A DNA stretch of 15,775 nucleotides from Candidatus Hydrogenedentota bacterium (GTDB lineage: Bacteria > Hydrogenedentota > Hydrogenedentia > Hydrogenedentales > JAEUWI01). The stretch is from positions 1 through 15,775 of the forward strand of contig JAUIKJ010000015.1 of NCBI GenBank assembly GCA_030430835.1, written 5' to 3'. Position 1 is the first letter of the stretch, and the number at the start of each line of letters is the position of its first letter. Below, in pieces: positions 14,633 to 15,775 of this stretch. The notes beneath the pieces are model-generated. The model had not been told where the DNA came from. It made no database searches and worked only from the letters and a program-made list of their open reading frames with translations. A program made the position numbers and the translations under genes.

Positions 14633-14699
14633 CCCGAAAAGTGGGGGTGGTTTTCCCCTTTATGTGCGGTGCGGGGTACGCGACGCGCATAAGCGGCAA

Positions 14700-14729
14700 A
14701 TGATAAACTAGGACGTAATCGCTATGCAA
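14700..14729 (-). promoter_or_regulatory. Candidate promoter for the tRNA-Thr/tuf transcript
   Basis: On the minus strand TTGCAT (14724-14729) and TATCAT (14700-14705) are separated by 18 bases. The -10 matches TATAAT at five of six positions. A TTTTTT tract just upstream could act as an UP element, and the bases after the -10 become GC-rich, as at many growth-rate-controlled stable-RNA promoters. The start would be about 60 bases before tRNA-Thr. The plus-strand methyltransferase gene begins just to the right. Confidence 0.5.
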
Positions 14730-14757
14730 GCAAAAAACTGGGTGGATTACCAAATGG

Positions 14758-15306
14758 ATGAACGTGCGGATGTCTGAGCCTGAACCTTTTTATAGGGAGT
14801 CTGATGAAGGCACCCGGGTGGAGATTCCGCGGAATCCGCTGCATGTGGTGGTGGACAATATTCGCAGTGCGTATAACGTGGGGTCGATGTTTCGGACGGC
14901 GGATGCGTGTGCGGTGGAGCATATGCATTTGACGGGGATGTCGGCCCATCCACCTCATAAGAAGATTGAGAAGACCGCGCTAGGGGCTTTTGATTATGTG
15001 CCTTGGACGTATTATGAGCGGACGGGGCGGGCGATTGAGGCGATTCAGGCTGAGGGGATCCCCGTGGTGGCGATTGAGACGACGGAGCGCGCGGTGGCGC
15101 ATACGTCTTTTGAATGGCCGGAGCGGGTGGCGGTAGTGTTTGGGAATGAGGTGACGGGGATTAGCGACAAGAACCTGAAGCGTTGTGATGCTCATGTGTC
15201 GATTCCCATGTCGGGCCATAAGAACACGTTGAATGTGGCGACGGCGTTTGGGGTTATTTTGTTTGAGATCCTCCGGGTGTGGGGAACGTTTGATGACCGA
15301 AAGTAA
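14758..15306 (+). CDS. SpoU (TrmH/TrmL-like) RNA 2'-O-methyltransferase
   Basis: This 182-aa SPOUT-superfamily enzyme transfers a methyl group from S-adenosylmethionine to a ribose 2'-hydroxyl in tRNA or rRNA. All three SpoU motifs are present. Motif 1 is DNIRSAYNVGSMFRTADA (33-50) with Asn40 and Arg46. Motif 2 is VVFGNEVTGIS (126-136). Motif 3 is IPMSGHKNTLNVATAFGVIL (149-168), forming the trefoil-knot SAM site. There is no extra N-terminal RNA-binding domain, so it resembles the compact TrmL/TrmH types. The target base cannot be told. The ATG at 14758 has a GGTGG about 12 bases upstream; a second in-frame ATG at 14770 is also possible. The gene overlaps mutY by 14 bases. Silent positions are mostly G or T, unlike the minus-strand genes. 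Confidence 0.93.
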   Translation: MNVRMSEPEPFYRESDEGTRVEIPRNPLHVVVDNIRSAYNVGSMFRTADACAVEHMHLTGMSAHPPHKKIEKTALGAFDYVPWTYYERTGRAIEAIQAEGIPVVAIETTERAVAHTSFEWPERVAVVFGNEVTGISDKNLKRCDAHVSIPMSGHKNTLNVATAFGVILFEILRVWGTFDDRK

Positions 15307-15775
15307 GCTGCTTTCGCCTTCGCGGGTGCGGACGATTCGGGGGCGATTGCTGGCTTGGTATGAGGTGCATCAACGGGTGATGCCATGGCGGGGGTCGGGG
15401 GATCCCTATCGCATTTGGCTTTCGGAAATTATTTTGCAGCAGACGCGGGTGGAGCAGGGCACGCCGTATTATGAGCGGTTTATCGAAGCGTTTCCAACCG
15501 TGGATGATTTGGCGAGGGCGGATGAGCAGCGAGTGATGAAGCTCTGGGAGGGACTGGGGTATTACTCGCGTGCGCGGAATCTGCATAAGGCGGCGAAGTT
15601 AGTTTCGGGGGAATTGGGGGGGCGGTTCCCGGAGGACGTCGATGGGTTGCTCGCATTGCCGGGGGTAGGACGGTATACGGCGGGAGCGATTGCCAGTATT
15701 GCTTTTAATGTTTCCACGCCGCTGGTGGATGGAAATGTGTTTCGTGTGTTCTCGCGTCTATTCGATATCTCGGAG
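15293..15775 (+). CDS. mutY: Adenine DNA glycosylase, N-terminal part (cut by right window edge)
   Basis: These are the first 161 codons of MutY, which removes adenine mispaired with 8-oxoguanine or guanine. The catalytic domain is visible: PWRGSGDPYRIWLSEIILQQTRVEQ, with Glu45 matching the catalytic acid; the LWEGLGYYSRARNL helix (84-97); the helix-hairpin-helix LPGVGRYTAGAIASIAF (122-138); and VDGNVFRVFSRL with Asp146, the second catalytic residue. The iron-sulfur cluster and the C-terminal 8-oxoguanine-sensing domain lie outside the window. The LSEIILQQTRV and VDGNV forms favour MutY over endonuclease III. The ATG at 15293 lies inside the end of the methyltransferase gene (14-base overlap, different frame), so translation is probably coupled. 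Confidence 0.94.
   Translation, partial: MTESKLLSPSRVRTIRGRLLAWYEVHQRVMPWRGSGDPYRIWLSEIILQQTRVEQGTPYYERFIEAFPTVDDLARADEQRVMKLWEGLGYYSRARNLHKAAKLVSGELGGRFPEDVDGLLALPGVGRYTAGAIASIAFNVSTPLVDGNVFRVFSRLFDISE

Noticed and set aside
14644..14661. Plus-strand terminator-like GGGG...CCCC followed by three T residues
   Set aside because: Four-base stem, no plus-strand gene upstream, and it lies in the leader of the minus-strand tRNA-Thr transcript.

Overview
The window is a GC-rich bacterial chromosomal segment. Twelve protein genes and two tRNA genes lie on the minus strand, and two protein genes diverge on the plus strand at the right end. I see no mobile element, phage gene, integrase, CRISPR array or rRNA. 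The lineage cannot be fixed from sequence alone. The mix of a Thr-type sulfatase-like secreted enzyme, a CapK-type ligase, a DUF362 protein and a NusG with a long acidic leader would suit an environmental Planctomycetota- or Hydrogenedentota-like bacterium, but this is only an impression.

Right part (about 9.1-14.7 kb, read leftward): an information-processing block in the classic order tRNA-Thr(GGU), tuf, tRNA-Trp(CCA), secE, nusG, rplK (L11), rplA (L1). The usual rplJ-rplL-rpoB continuation is missing. After rplA comes a terminator-like hairpin, then metK, then a 50-codon unnamed ORF starting three bases after the metK stop, then a textbook rho-independent terminator. NusG carries about 125 extra N-terminal residues, acidic and alanine-rich. 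Several short RNA hairpins lie in the leaders and spacers, including two UNCG-tetraloop hairpins between rplK and rplA.

Left part (about 0-9.0 kb, also read leftward): a CPA2-type cation:proton antiporter with TrkA domains (KefB-like), then threonine ammonia-lyase (ilvA), then a tightly packed set: DUF362 protein, CapK/PaaK-like adenylate-forming ligase (its start overlaps the DUF362 gene), an exported alkaline-phosphatase-superfamily 'sulfatase' with Thr where the formylglycine Cys should be, and a HAD phosphatase cut by the left edge. The last four could be one functional unit, perhaps activating an acyl or aryl acid and modifying a surface polymer. The ligase and the exported enzyme are typical of such loci, but no function can be assigned to the unit from sequence.

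Right end: a divergent promoter region, then on the plus strand a SpoU-family RNA 2'-O-methyltransferase and, overlapping it by 14 bases, mutY (adenine DNA glycosylase), cut by the right edge. Silent sites in these two genes are mostly G or T, while those of nusG on the opposite strand are mostly A or C. The plus strand is thus G+T-rich at silent positions right of about 11.7 kb, which suggests replication-linked strand asymmetry.
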